From NCBI RefSeq assembly GCF_018598225.1, contig NZ_JAHESF010000032.1, positions 17,899 through 81,898 on the forward strand: a stretch of 64,000 nt of DNA. The letters are read 5' to 3'. The position numbers were made by a program, and so were the translations under genes. Origin of the DNA: Chryseosolibacter histidinae (GTDB taxonomy: Bacteria > Bacteroidota > Bacteroidia > Cytophagales > Cyclobacteriaceae). This document shows, piece by piece, positions 8,807 to 17,735 of this stretch (position 1 is the first letter of the stretch; every line of letters starts with the position of its first letter). Under the pieces are notes generated by a model, which was not told the DNA's origin, did not search any database, and worked only from the letters and a program-made list of their open reading frames with translations.

Positions 8807-9394
8807 ATGAATTTTCTGGCGCATTTATATTTATCGGGAGAGAACCCAAAGCTGATGGTGGGGAATTTTATTGGCGATTTTGTGAAAGGCAGGAATGCGC
8901 TTGAAAAATTCGAGCCGGAGATCGTCAGGGGCATTCAGCTGCACCGGTCCATCGATGCGTTCACCGATACACACCCGGTGGTGGCCGCGAGCAAAAACCG
9001 GCTCCGTCCCAAATACCGGCACTATGCGGGTGTGATCGTGGATGTTTTTTACGATCACTTTTTAGCAAGCAACTGGAACCTCTATCACACTGAACCTCTG
9101 CCCTCCTACGCCAACCGCGCGTATCACCTCGTGGAAAGCTTCGAGTCTATCCTGCCAGAAGAAGTAAAATACATGCTACCGTATATGGTGAGTGGCAACT
9201 GGCTGGTGAACTACGCAAAGCTGGAAGGCATCCACCGCGCCCTCTCAGGCATGGCCAGACGCACATCGTTCAATTCAAAAATGGAAGAAGCCGTGCACGA
9301 CCTGAAAGCGAATTTCGATGACTTTAAAAAAGAGTTCGATACGTTCTTTCCCGAGCTCAGTGCTTTTTGCAAATCCAAGATCGGAGAGCAATAA
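8807..9394 (+). CDS. acpH: Acyl carrier protein phosphodiesterase
   Basis: 195 residues from the ATG at 8807. An upstream in-frame ATG at 8741 would add 22 residues encoded by the heptad repeat and is rejected. The family N-terminus MNFLAHLYLS, GNFIGDFVKG, and QLHRSIDAFTDTHP with its conserved His/Asp residues are all present. Later, the RHYAGVIVDVFYDHFLA segment has the second metal-site cluster. The enzyme removes 4'-phosphopantetheine from holo-acyl carrier protein and belongs to the HD-like AcpH/DUF479 family. Its neighbours are unrelated and the gene seems monocistronic. Confidence 0.88.
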   Translation: MNFLAHLYLSGENPKLMVGNFIGDFVKGRNALEKFEPEIVRGIQLHRSIDAFTDTHPVVAASKNRLRPKYRHYAGVIVDVFYDHFLASNWNLYHTEPLPSYANRAYHLVESFESILPEEVKYMLPYMVSGNWLVNYAKLEGIHRALSGMARRTSFNSKMEEAVHDLKANFDDFKKEFDTFFPELSAFCKSKIGEQ

Positions 9395-9412
9395 TCGGTG
9401 TGTTTTTTGTTG

Positions 9413-9481
9413 CCGCAGATGAACGCAGATGAACGCAGATAAAGCAGTATCAGATCAGCGTGAATCAGCGTAGTCTGCGGG
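9413..9481. repeat. Decamer-type inverted-arm element, CGCAGATGAA family
   Basis: The left arm (9413-9447) repeats CGCAGATGAA in 10-base steps. The right arm (9451-9481) is the inverse, ATCAGCGTGA, ATCAGCGTAG, TCTGCGGG. It fills the gap between convergent acpH and the DUF5916 gene and may act as a bidirectional terminator. Confidence 0.8.
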
Positions 9482-9488
9482 AAATGCA

Positions 9489-11669
9489 CTACAAATTCCA
9501 CCAATAGGTAAGCTTCACCACCAGTGCCCGGTTCTTGACTCCGAAAGTCTCCGGCACGTAATTGTCCGTATAGACAATATACAGATCGGAAGCAGGTCTG
9601 TATCGCCACTGAAGGCGGGTGTTCAGGTTCACATTTTTCTGCTGCTCGTTGTACTGCGCAAAGGCGGTGAAGAATAATTTATTGGTCATGGTAACATCCA
9701 GGCGCGGGCCGATAAGCCAGAACGTTTTGTTAAGCCACGGCTCCGGCAACGAGATATAGTTGTAGGTACTGCTCACAATAAAGCTCACGTATGGCTGAAT
9801 GCGGTAGCCGGCCTCGCCCACCAGGTTCAGTCGCGAGCCTTGTGCATAGTATCCACCCTGGCGCAACGAGAACAACCACGTGAACACACTTTGTGGTTTC
9901 GAAATGTAATCGAGTCCCCAGGCCCTCCACTTGTGTCGTGTACCGGTTGCCAGTGAGTCGAGTCCTGAGTTGGTGGGATCGAAAGGTTGCAGCAGCTTGA
10001 TGTAGCTGTTACCACCCCAGAGGGCGAGCGTACTTTGCTTGCGGAAAGTGACCTGATACGTCAGGATGTTCTCCTGGTCGGTCTGCCCGAATGCTTCGTT
10101 GAAAAAAGCGGTAACTGCGAGCTTCGGGCCGTGGCTTAAAATGCGCGTGCCCTTTGGAAAGAACAACCTACTGACCACGGGACTCATTTTCACATATCCC
10201 CTGCGCGGAACGTATCCTACTTCGGGATTGTAATTTCTTCCCACGTACTCATGCTGCCATAACACGTTCCACTCGCGGCTGGCATATTGCAGGTGGGCCG
10301 CATGAGACATATCGCGGTTTTTTCTGTCGGGACTGAACGACTTCAGGAACAGCGCTTTGCCCGTCCACAAATTGTTCGAGGAGGCAAGGTTGTATTCGAG
10401 GCCCGCATTCCTGTTGTATTGCGAATACTGGATCGCTTCGGGCAACGGATGATAGTTGAGCGATTCTTTATTGATGAAGATCGCGCCGATGTTCGACCGT
10501 GCAAAGACCCGTCGCTGCAGGGCCACCACTGAAAAGTTCTGCGATGGAAGCGCTGTCGCCTGTACCTTTTCTGTCTGCATGTTCATTACCCCTACACGCC
10601 AGTCTTTGTTGATCTTTCCACTGAGGCGTGCCCCGAATTGAATGGGCACACCCAGGCCGATGCGCCGCGAAAAAAACGGACGGATGGTGGCATAGCCGAA
10701 GTTTGCAAACAGATCTCCGTTCTCCAGGAAGAACTGCCTCCTCTCGGGAAAGAAAAGCTCGAAACGATCGAGGTTCGTTACCTGCCGGTCTACCTCCACC
10801 TGCGAGAAGTCCGGGTTCACGGTAAGATCAAGGTTCAGCGAAGAGGTCACCGCGATCTTGGCATCGGCGCCGGCATCCTTGCGATAGACGGTTTCGCCAT
10901 TGTTCAGGTGATCGCGTGAAGCGCCGCCCAGCACGTAAGGGATGATGGAGATATTGGACCCGACGGCAGGCGGAGGCGCATCCCACACCAGGGTGCCGGT
11001 GTATGCCAGTGAAGCCGTGGGAAACTGCCGCGGCACGGGAGCCCAGCTTGACTTTTCAGTGGTCTTCAGGTCGAGCCTGCTGAAATTGATGCCCCACCGG
11101 GTGATACCTTTTTTGTAACGGATGGTCTTGAAAGGGATGGCCATCTCGAGCACCCACTTATCATTCTCATTGCTGACGGCCGAGGTCCATTTGTTGTCCC
11201 AGCTGAGATCGACTTTTCCACCTTCATACATGATGCCGTCCCACTGCGCACCCGCAGCATTGGCGCCGAAAGAAAAACCGTTCGTCTGATCGTCGAACGT
11301 ATCCATGAACAGCAGGAAGTTGTCGTTCTTGCCGAACACAAAATCGCGGCGTAGCGATTCCACCATATAAGGGCCGGCCACCAAGTGATGGCAAACCGTA
11401 ATGAGGTACAGGTTGTTGTCGTCGTAGGTCATGCGCACTTCGGTGCGTACCCTGGCAGCGCTGGTATCCATGGGAAGCACCATAAAAAAATCGGTGGCCA
11501 TGTCTGCTTCAGACCATGCGGTTTCATTCATCACGCCGTCAATGATGACCGCAGACGATGCCCTGCGGATGGAGAGCTGGTAGGCGTCATTCTTCTTTTG
11601 AGCAGCCAGCGGCAGGCACAGGTGAAGAAAGAGCGCGAGCGCGGCGGGGTAAACGATAAAATTCTTCAG
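9489..11669 (-). CDS. DUF5916 outer-membrane beta-barrel protein with N-terminal CBM9-like domain (start codon unclear)
   Basis: About 727 residues if started at CTG 11667-11669. The first conventional start (GTG 11534) would remove the signal peptide and split the carbohydrate-binding family 9-like domain, whose opening VIIDGVMNETAW lies just there. The in-frame extension gives KNFIVYPAALALFLHLCLPLAAQ, an excellent signal peptide, preceded by CTG; no ATG, GTG or TTG exists between the upstream stop (11703-11705) and this point. The C-terminal half (from VDRQVTNLDRFELFFPERRQFFLENG) is the DUF5916 barrel of alternating strands ending in KLTYWWNL. Function is unknown; members are exported and often near peptidases or TonB systems. 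Confidence 0.8.
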   Translation of the reverse strand: MKNFIVYPAALALFLHLCLPLAAQKKNDAYQLSIRRASSAVIIDGVMNETAWSEADMATDFFMVLPMDTSAARVRTEVRMTYDDNNLYLITVCHHLVAGPYMVESLRRDFVFGKNDNFLLFMDTFDDQTNGFSFGANAAGAQWDGIMYEGGKVDLSWDNKWTSAVSNENDKWVLEMAIPFKTIRYKKGITRWGINFSRLDLKTTEKSSWAPVPRQFPTASLAYTGTLVWDAPPPAVGSNISIIPYVLGGASRDHLNNGETVYRKDAGADAKIAVTSSLNLDLTVNPDFSQVEVDRQVTNLDRFELFFPERRQFFLENGDLFANFGYATIRPFFSRRIGLGVPIQFGARLSGKINKDWRVGVMNMQTEKVQATALPSQNFSVVALQRRVFARSNIGAIFINKESLNYHPLPEAIQYSQYNRNAGLEYNLASSNNLWTGKALFLKSFSPDRKNRDMSHAAHLQYASREWNVLWQHEYVGRNYNPEVGYVPRRGYVKMSPVVSRLFFPKGTRILSHGPKLAVTAFFNEAFGQTDQENILTYQVTFRKQSTLALWGGNSYIKLLQPFDPTNSGLDSLATGTRHKWRAWGLDYISKPQSVFTWLFSLRQGGYYAQGSRLNLVGEAGYRIQPYVSFIVSSTYNYISLPEPWLNKTFWLIGPRLDVTMTNKLFFTAFAQYNEQQKNVNLNTRLQWRYRPASDLYIVYTDNYVPETFGVKNRALVVKLTYWWNL

Positions 11670-11768
11670 GACTCGTATTTTGAATAAATTTATAAAATGA
11701 AGCTAATTTGTAACAGGCACTGAATCAAGTGCGGGTTCTTATTATTTTAGCGGTTATTTGATCAAAGC

Positions 11769-12131
11769 ATGCAAAACGATCCGGAGTTAAATGGAAAATA
11801 CCTGGGAACTATCTCCCGCGATTTTGTGAAGGTTTCAGATACCCTCAAGGAAGCATCGTATCAGATCCGCAAAAGAGGTTTTTCAAACTTTCCCGTTTTT
11901 CCCGTGTGCAAGGAAGAGCAGCCCATCGGACAGATTCTCTTAGACCGGTCAACCGCCAGTTTGGAGTGGAACTATTATGTGACCTACCTCGATGAGTTTG
12001 TGCAGCGCGGGCTGGTAGAAGACCAGGAAAGCTTTCAGGCCGCGTATAAAGACCCGGATGAATTTTGCTGCCTGTTTGTTGTAGACAAAGATTTTACCAA
12101 CTTCGTGTTCATTCCATACCCTGAAGACTGA
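11769..12131 (+). CDS. Conserved hypothetical protein
   Basis: A soluble 120-residue protein with no signal peptide or membrane segment that I can see. Features: KEASYQIRKRGFSNFPVFPVCKE, PIGQILLDRS, EWNYYVTYLDEFVQRGLV and an acidic C-terminal PYPED. The pattern (a hydrophobic core with a conserved FPVFP turn) resembles small Bacteroidota proteins of unknown function. It ends 3 bases before the start of the large sensor kinase, so the two are likely co-transcribed, and it could be a partner or accessory protein of that kinase. That link is inferred from position only. Confidence 0.65.
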   Translation: MQNDPELNGKYLGTISRDFVKVSDTLKEASYQIRKRGFSNFPVFPVCKEEQPIGQILLDRSTASLEWNYYVTYLDEFVQRGLVEDQESFQAAYKDPDEFCCLFVVDKDFTNFVFIPYPED

Positions 12132-12134
12132 TCC

Positions 12135-15100
12135 ATGATCGAACAGGCAAACATGCGGTTGTTTTTATGTCTGATCATTCTTTCCGCCTGTTTTTTAATC
12201 AGTCTGCCGGTAAGCAGTCAGTCGCTTCCCAAAGATATCGCCTTTGAACGCGTCAGCATTCCGGGCACCATCCGCTCATCACAGGTCACCAACATCATCC
12301 AGGACGACCTGGGGCTGATCTGGCTGGCAGGCGACGGCCTTTACCGTTACGATGGATTCAAATTCCGTCAATACAAGGAGATCGGTAACAACGGCGCCAT
12401 ACTCGATCCGCAGGATATTCTGTATCTCTTCTACGATAAAATTTCCTGCAGGCTTCTGCTGGGAACACGGCGGTACGGCATTGTAACTTATGATTACCAG
12501 TCCGATCAGCTTGCTCTCCTTCCCTCGCAGACAGAACCTCCCATCATCAACCACATCGCGCAGACTTCCGATGGAAAGATCTGGGCAGCTTCGTTTACTT
12601 CAGGACTATTCCACATCGAACGCGACACGCTGAAGAAGGTGCCGGGTCCGCAAAGCCAGTATCCGCATCCCATCTCCATCGTCGCTCATGGGCCCACACT
12701 GTATGTTGGCGTCCAGAAAAAAGTGATGGCGTTAGAGCAAGGTGTGGTGAACGATGTGATCGACCTCGACTGGCCTGGAAAGGACCTGCCCCAGCACACG
12801 TTCCCTACCAGCGTGTTCATCGATCGCCAAAAGCAGTTGTGGGTCGGCACTGAAAAACAGGGTGTGCTGGTGTATGACCTTGCGGGAAGAAAATTCGTCA
12901 AACACTTTCCCTCATCTGAGTCACCTTTCTTCAGCAAGATCTCGGGCATCACGCAAGACCGCGACGGACTCATCTGGATCCTCACCAAGGCAAGTGGCCT
13001 CGTGGTTTACAGCATGGAGCAGGACCGTACGCTGTTGCTCCGAAAAAATCCTTTTTCGGTGAAATCCATCTCCAGCGACAATTGTTTCAGCATCCTCGAA
13101 GACCGCGATGGCATCATCTGGATCGGCGCTACCGGCGATGTGAACAAGTATGACCGCAAGCAGGTGAAGTTCAGGCACATCTACCACAATCCGCTGAACA
13201 GGATCTCGCTCACTGACAATATGGTGAGGGGTGTATACGAAGACAATGACGGCAAGATCTGGACGGGCACCGACGGCGGTTATATCAACGTGATCGACCT
13301 CGAAAACGAAACGACAACACCCATCAAGGTAAGCCCCGGTGGCGATTCCAGTCTGCACGTTCCCCTGTACATCACCTCCTTCAATGACCGCATCATGCTG
13401 GTGGGCACACCGCGGGGGCTGCTGCAGTACGATCGCAAGACAAAAAAATTCTCACCTTTCGAACCGCTGTGGTCTGAAACCAAAGGCAAAAACGTACGGC
13501 AGATCATACGGCATCAGAACAATTTGTATTTCATTCACAGCGGAAGTGTTTTCATCCATGATCTCGCCACCGGTAAAACGGAAAGCTTCGGCAATGCCGG
13601 CGACCCACAGGCTGTGAACCTCACCACCCTGTATCTGGATGACGAGCAACGGCTCTGGGCAGGATCGGGCAAAGGCATTTCGGTATATAACAGCGCTGCG
13701 CGAAAATTCCGTTTTATGCCTTTCCGGGATCTTCCCTCTATTGCCAACGGATCGCTGCTGCTGGTGCTTTCCATTCAGCAGGTGGGCAACAAATTGTACG
13801 TAGGCACTTTCAACGCCGGCTTCTGGGAAGTGGACATCTCGAACATCGACGCCATCCCGCCTCCGAAAAAATTCTATAACCGGACCGGCCTGCCCAGCAA
13901 TACGGTATACGCCACGTTGCCTGACGACCAGGGCAACCTCTGGCTCAGTACCAACAATGGGCTGGTGAGGTTCGACCCGCGCACAGAACGATTCGTTTCG
14001 TTTTCCATCAGCGAAGGCCTGCAGGAAGAAGAATTCAACCGCCTTGCCTATGCGAAGACCCGTACCGGCCAGCTCATCTTTGGCGGCATCAATGGCATCA
14101 ACATTTTTAATCCCGGCGAGATCGAAATAGAGCAGGAGAATGTGGTTCCGGAGATCCTCAGTGTATCGGTACAAAACCCTTTGGCAAAAGACCCGGTAGT
14201 GTCAAGGATCACCGAGATCCCCGACAAGCTCATCCTTGACTTCGAGCAGAACTTCGTCAGCATCCATTTTTTTATTCCGCATTATAAACAACCCAAGAGG
14301 TATACGTTGTTCTACAAGCTCGAAAGTTTCGAAAAGGAGTGGAAGGAAGTGTCGAATGAAAATAACGTCACGTATGCCAACCTCCAGCCCGGTGTTTACA
14401 ACTTTAAGCTGAAAACCGCCGGCATCAACGGACGGGAGCATATCGTGAGCCTGCCTATCATCATCGCCGCTCCTTACTGGCGGGCGTGGTGGTTCATCCT
14501 GCTTTCAGTATGCGTGGTGGCTTTCCTGGTGATGACCATTATCAGAAGTTATGTAAGAAAAGCACAATACGACCGGCAACGCCTCGAAGAGCTGCTGAAG
14601 ATGAGAACGTCCGAGATCGAGAAGTCGCGGGAGGAGCTGCAGATCCTGAACCAGAAGAAGGACCTCATCTTCTCCATTCTGTCACACGACCTGCGTTCGC
14701 CGCTCACCACGCTGAAAGGTTTTTTAGGATACCTCATCGACCATGCGCACGAGATCCCGGTGGAAGATCTGAAAAAACACGCCGTCAGCATCCGGTACTC
14801 CGTCACCAACTCCCTCGACCTGATCGATAACACCTTGTTCTGGTCGTTGTCGCAGATGGGCACCATTCAATATACGCCCAGCACTTTTGCCCTGCACCAC
14901 CTGTTTGAAAAACTGCGCGGACTGTACCAGCTCACTGCCGACAAGAAACGAATACCGCTCAGCATCTCGTGCCATGAAGACATTATGCTGCACGGCGATG
15001 AGAACATGATCTATGTATCGTTGCGAAACCTGGTGTCTAACGCGCTCAAGTTCACCTCTGAAGGTAACCCGGTAACCATCACCTGTAAACGCAGGGATGA

Positions 15101-15359
15101 CTTTGTAGAGATCAACGTGGTGGACAAGGGCATCGGCATGAGCCCTGAGTATTTGAAAAAAATATTATCGGCCGATCAGCCCATGTTGAAAAAAGGAACC
15201 TCCAATGAAAAAGGAACAGGGCTTGGACTGCTGCTGTGCAAACAATTTATCGAGCTGAATAAAGGAGAGCTTCACATCACCAGCATCGAGCATGTAGGCA
15301 CTACGTTCACGGTACTGCTGCCACTCAGTGTCCACCAGCCGGTTTCTTCTCACGCCTAA
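12135..15359 (+). CDS. Periplasmic beta-propeller sensor histidine kinase (Reg_prop, Y_Y_Y, HisKA, HATPase)
   Basis: 1074 residues (an alternative start at 12153, MRLFLCLII, gives a better signal peptide). Residues ~35-680 carry about a dozen Reg_prop blades (DDLGLIWLAG, DGKIWAASF, DRDGLIWILT, DQGNLWLSTNNG), forming one or two periplasmic propellers. A Y_Y_Y immunoglobulin-like domain follows (~690-775), then one membrane span (~783-807), a coiled linker, HisKA with H851 in LSHDLRSPL, and an HATPase domain with N box (~968), VDKGIGMS and GTGLGLLLCKQF. It has no receiver and no AraC domain, so it is not a complete hybrid one-component PUL regulator. No partner response regulator is adjacent. 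The signal is probably a glycan or cell-envelope ligand. Confidence 0.92.
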   Translation: MIEQANMRLFLCLIILSACFLISLPVSSQSLPKDIAFERVSIPGTIRSSQVTNIIQDDLGLIWLAGDGLYRYDGFKFRQYKEIGNNGAILDPQDILYLFYDKISCRLLLGTRRYGIVTYDYQSDQLALLPSQTEPPIINHIAQTSDGKIWAASFTSGLFHIERDTLKKVPGPQSQYPHPISIVAHGPTLYVGVQKKVMALEQGVVNDVIDLDWPGKDLPQHTFPTSVFIDRQKQLWVGTEKQGVLVYDLAGRKFVKHFPSSESPFFSKISGITQDRDGLIWILTKASGLVVYSMEQDRTLLLRKNPFSVKSISSDNCFSILEDRDGIIWIGATGDVNKYDRKQVKFRHIYHNPLNRISLTDNMVRGVYEDNDGKIWTGTDGGYINVIDLENETTTPIKVSPGGDSSLHVPLYITSFNDRIMLVGTPRGLLQYDRKTKKFSPFEPLWSETKGKNVRQIIRHQNNLYFIHSGSVFIHDLATGKTESFGNAGDPQAVNLTTLYLDDEQRLWAGSGKGISVYNSAARKFRFMPFRDLPSIANGSLLLVLSIQQVGNKLYVGTFNAGFWEVDISNIDAIPPPKKFYNRTGLPSNTVYATLPDDQGNLWLSTNNGLVRFDPRTERFVSFSISEGLQEEEFNRLAYAKTRTGQLIFGGINGINIFNPGEIEIEQENVVPEILSVSVQNPLAKDPVVSRITEIPDKLILDFEQNFVSIHFFIPHYKQPKRYTLFYKLESFEKEWKEVSNENNVTYANLQPGVYNFKLKTAGINGREHIVSLPIIIAAPYWRAWWFILLSVCVVAFLVMTIIRSYVRKAQYDRQRLEELLKMRTSEIEKSREELQILNQKKDLIFSILSHDLRSPLTTLKGFLGYLIDHAHEIPVEDLKKHAVSIRYSVTNSLDLIDNTLFWSLSQMGTIQYTPSTFALHHLFEKLRGLYQLTADKKRIPLSISCHEDIMLHGDENMIYVSLRNLVSNALKFTSEGNPVTITCKRRDDFVEINVVDKGIGMSPEYLKKILSADQPMLKKGTSNEKGTGLGLLLCKQFIELNKGELHITSIEHVGTTFTVLLPLSVHQPVSSHA

Positions 15360-15368
15360 CTTGCATAG

Positions 15369-15444
15369 GTACGAAGTACGAGATACGAAGTACGAGACGC
15401 TCGATCGGAGGTTTTCCGTACCTCGTCCTTCGTACCTCGTACCT
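15369..15444. repeat. Heptad inverted-arm element, GTACGAR family
   Basis: Left arm 15369-15396: GTACGAA, GTACGAG, ATACGAA, GTACGAG. Right arm 15417-15444: the inverse GTACCTC, GTCCTTC, GTACCTC, GTACCTT. The spacer is 20 bases. It starts 10 bases after the kinase stop, in the gap with convergent thiL. The rest of the 137-base gap shows nothing else. Confidence 0.85.
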
Positions 15445-15496
15445 TCTCACCTACTTCCTTGCACGTCGCGGCCTTAACGAAGGCTGTCCAACTAAA

Positions 15497-16534
15497 CTAC
15501 TCCGTGAAGTGGTCCCATCCTTGCGCACGAAGCGGAACTGTATTGCCCTGCTTGGTGATCATCACCCGCTCATTCTTGCGGTCATGCACATAGCCGATCA
15601 TGTGTATGTCAGGATGTTTCTTGATCTTTTCCTGGTCTTCCTGGCGTATGGTGAACAACAGCTCATAGTCTTCGCCTCCGTTGAGGGCACAGGTGATGGG
15701 GTCGAGCTTGAACTCAACGGCGGTCTCAAATGTCATGTGATCGATCGGCACCTTGTCTTCATAGATGCGGATGCCTACTTCCGAATGGCGCGAGAGGTGA
15801 AAAAGCTCGGAGACCAGCCCGTCTGAAACATCGATCATGGAAGTAGGTTTTACACCTGCTTCTTCAAGGTCGAAAACAATGTCGGTGCGTGCCTCGGGTT
15901 TCAGCTGGCGGCCGACCATGTACTCATATTTTTCGAGGCTTGGCTGCATGCCAGGATCGGCCATAAACACCTGCTTCTCACGTTCCAGCACCTGCAGTCC
16001 CATAAAGGCTGCCCCCAGATCACCGGTAACGCAAATAATGTCATTCACCTGGGCTCCTTTCCGGTACACGATCTTCGATTTTGGAGCGCGGCCGAGAACG
16101 GTAATGGAGATCACCAGCCCTGCTGCGGAGGATGTGGTGTCACCTCCCACCAGGTCCACGTTATAATTCTCACAGGCAGTTTTGATTCCCTGGTACAACG
16201 CATCCACCGCCTCCACTGAAAATCTGTTGCTTAACGCGATGCTTACCGTGATCTGTTCGGCTTTCCCGTTCATGGCGGCGATATCTGAAACATTCACAGC
16301 CACCGCTTTGTAACCGAGGTGCTGAATGGGCACATAAGAGAGATCGAAATGGATGCCTTCAACCAGCATATCTGTCGAAACGAGCATACACTCATCCCCG
16401 GAGGCCTGGATCACGGCCGCGTCGTCGCCAATACCTTTTAGCGACGATTCATTTTTTAACGTAAATTGGCGGTTGATGCGGTCAATCAGGCCAAATTCGC
16501 CTAATTGGCTTATTTCGATGCGTTTTTCACTCAT
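15497..16534 (-). CDS. thiL: Thiamine-monophosphate kinase
   Basis: A 345-residue ThiL. It phosphorylates thiamine monophosphate to the active cofactor thiamine diphosphate. Landmarks: GEFGLIDRINR near the N-terminus, KGIGDDAAVI (ATP/Mg site), VSTDMLVEGIHFDL, VNVSDIAAM, DLVGGDTTSSAAG (aspartates that bind the Mg-ATP), MIDVSDGLVSEL, and GGEDYELLFT near the C-terminus. All are conserved, so it should be active. No other thi genes are in view. A TACTTTTG promoter-like box lies 52-59 bases upstream. Confidence 0.95.
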   Translation of the reverse strand: MSEKRIEISQLGEFGLIDRINRQFTLKNESSLKGIGDDAAVIQASGDECMLVSTDMLVEGIHFDLSYVPIQHLGYKAVAVNVSDIAAMNGKAEQITVSIALSNRFSVEAVDALYQGIKTACENYNVDLVGGDTTSSAAGLVISITVLGRAPKSKIVYRKGAQVNDIICVTGDLGAAFMGLQVLEREKQVFMADPGMQPSLEKYEYMVGRQLKPEARTDIVFDLEEAGVKPTSMIDVSDGLVSELFHLSRHSEVGIRIYEDKVPIDHMTFETAVEFKLDPITCALNGGEDYELLFTIRQEDQEKIKKHPDIHMIGYVHDRKNERVMITKQGNTVPLRAQGWDHFTE

Positions 16535-16585
16535 ATTTTTGAATAGTAACCGGCTTTTGAGCGCTTTAAGCGGCTATTTATCCTG

Positions 16586-16593
16586 CAAAAGTA
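16586..16593 (-). promoter_or_regulatory. Putative -7 box of thiL
   Basis: On the minus strand it reads TACTTTTG followed by CAG, fitting TANNTTTG and identical over 11 bases to the box before lepA. Confidence 0.55.
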
Positions 16594-16671
16594 AGATTCC
16601 GGCCCAATTGACCATACACCTCTAATGATATACCCGTATCTATGTTACTTAATAACCAACCTAACAACAAT

Positions 16672-16833
16672 ATGAAAAAGGCCATTGGTCTTCTGCTCGC
16701 AGTCTCGGTTCTTGTCGGTGCTTGTGGACCAAAATCCTACTACAAGACCAAAGAAGGGAAGAGAAAACAGAAATATTATAACGAGATCCAGTTTGGTGGA
16801 AAAAGTGCCGCTACAATGAAGAAGAAGTTCTGA
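16672..16833 (+). CDS. Small lipoprotein
   Basis: 53 residues from the ATG at 16672; an upstream ATG at 16642 would only prepend MLLNNQPNNN. A short signal sequence is followed by a lipobox: LLLAVSVLVGAC, with Cys18 as the likely lipidated residue. The mature part is ~36 residues, very basic (YYKTKEGKRKQKYYNEIQ...KKKF), which suggests contact with nucleic acid, LPS or peptidoglycan. Its last 23 bases overlap the 3' end of the convergent epimerase gene. Similar basic mini-lipoproteins are common and uncharacterised in Bacteroidota. Confidence 0.65.
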   Translation: MKKAIGLLLAVSVLVGACGPKSYYKTKEGKRKQKYYNEIQFGGKSAATMKKKF

Positions 16834-17227
16834 TCTCTTCGCAAAGCTCTATTAAAACTCCTCGTGTCGATTTTGGGTGCAGGAAACAAATCATTTTGTT
16901 GTCTGCACCTTTTTTTGGCTCTGTACTCAGTGGTGTAAATCCTTTCGCTTCATATTCTGGCAAACGTTTACGGATGTCTGACACCTCAAAAGCCAGGTGG
17001 TGAATTCCCTCCCCTTTTTTCTCGATGAATTTGGCAATGGGTGAATCTTCACGGGTGGCTTCCAGCAGCTCGATCTTGACACCTCCAACTTCAAAAAATG
17101 CGGTTCTTACGCCTTCAGAGGCCACTTCCTCGATCTTATAGTGATCGCGCCCCAGCAATGAAGCGAACAATTTGTTGGCTGTTTCTATATTTTTGACCGC
17201 AATGCCGATATGTTCCAATTTTTCCAT
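16811..17227 (-). CDS. mce: Methylmalonyl-CoA epimerase
   Basis: A 138-residue glyoxalase/VOC-fold protein. It interconverts (2R)- and (2S)-methylmalonyl-CoA in propionate metabolism. The paired beta-alpha-beta-beta-beta modules are evident, with metal-ligand candidates H6 (LEHIGIAV), the HH at 76-77 (GEGIHHLAFEV) and E127 (GVLIELCE). EYEAKGFTPLSTEPKKGADNKMICFLHPKSTRGVLIEL is typical of the family. Length is standard. The methylmalonyl-CoA mutase is not in this window. The gene converges on, and overlaps, the small lipoprotein gene by 23 bases. Confidence 0.92.
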   Translation of the reverse strand: MEKLEHIGIAVKNIETANKLFASLLGRDHYKIEEVASEGVRTAFFEVGGVKIELLEATREDSPIAKFIEKKGEGIHHLAFEVSDIRKRLPEYEAKGFTPLSTEPKKGADNKMICFLHPKSTRGVLIELCEEIRTSSSL

Positions 17228-17234
17228 AATTGCT

Positions 17235-17242
17235 TAACTTTG
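17235..17242 (+). promoter_or_regulatory. Putative -7 box for the 17306 gene
   Basis: TAACTTTG matches TANNTTTG and sits 64 bases before the start codon at 17306, in the divergent gap with the epimerase gene. No clear -33 element is seen. Confidence 0.4.
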
Positions 17243-17305
17243 TAAGCCAAAGAAGAAACTTTTTGCCGAAATCAAAAGTTTTTAGGCAGTGAAACTTTCC
17301 CGATC

Positions 17306-17716
17306 ATGATCGAAACCCTAAGTGAAATGCACGTTGAAGCAGCCCGTATTCAGCAGGAGATCAAAGATTACCTGGGGTTGCGCACATCCGACATGGTGTT
17401 TGAATACACATCTTCGGAGGGTAAGACCAGGCTCGACCTGATCACCATCAACCCGCGGCACAACCAGGCATTTCTTTTTCACAGCGAAGTAGGTTTTGAC
17501 AAGATCGACGTTCTGAAAAAAATGCTGAATTACGTTCAGAACTACAAAGAGAAGGAAAGCTCTTACACGATACAGTGGGTGGCCAAAGGTGGAAAGGAGC
17601 TGCACACCTCCTATTTCAAGGCCAGCAACATCATGGATGCGCTGCAGAAATTATACTATGGCCGCGACATGAATACCATCACTGTATTCAGCGTTGTGCT
17701 CAACCCGATATCATAG
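17306..17716 (+). CDS. Conserved hypothetical protein upstream of the IscA-type gene
   Basis: A 136-residue cytosolic protein. I do not recognise the family. It begins with a helical segment (MIETLSEMHVEAARIQQEIKDYLG) and then alternates strands and helices (TRLDLITINPRHNQAFLFHSEV, SYTIQWVAKGGKELHTSYFKASNIMDALQKLYYGRD). The closing pattern is that of a small alpha/beta fold. It precedes the HesB/IscA-like gene by 19 bases in the same direction and probably shares its transcript, so a role in iron-sulfur or redox metabolism is possible but unproven. Confidence 0.7.
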   Translation: MIETLSEMHVEAARIQQEIKDYLGLRTSDMVFEYTSSEGKTRLDLITINPRHNQAFLFHSEVGFDKIDVLKKMLNYVQNYKEKESSYTIQWVAKGGKELHTSYFKASNIMDALQKLYYGRDMNTITVFSVVLNPIS

Positions 17717-17735
17717 ATTTTAACCGTTTGAAAAA

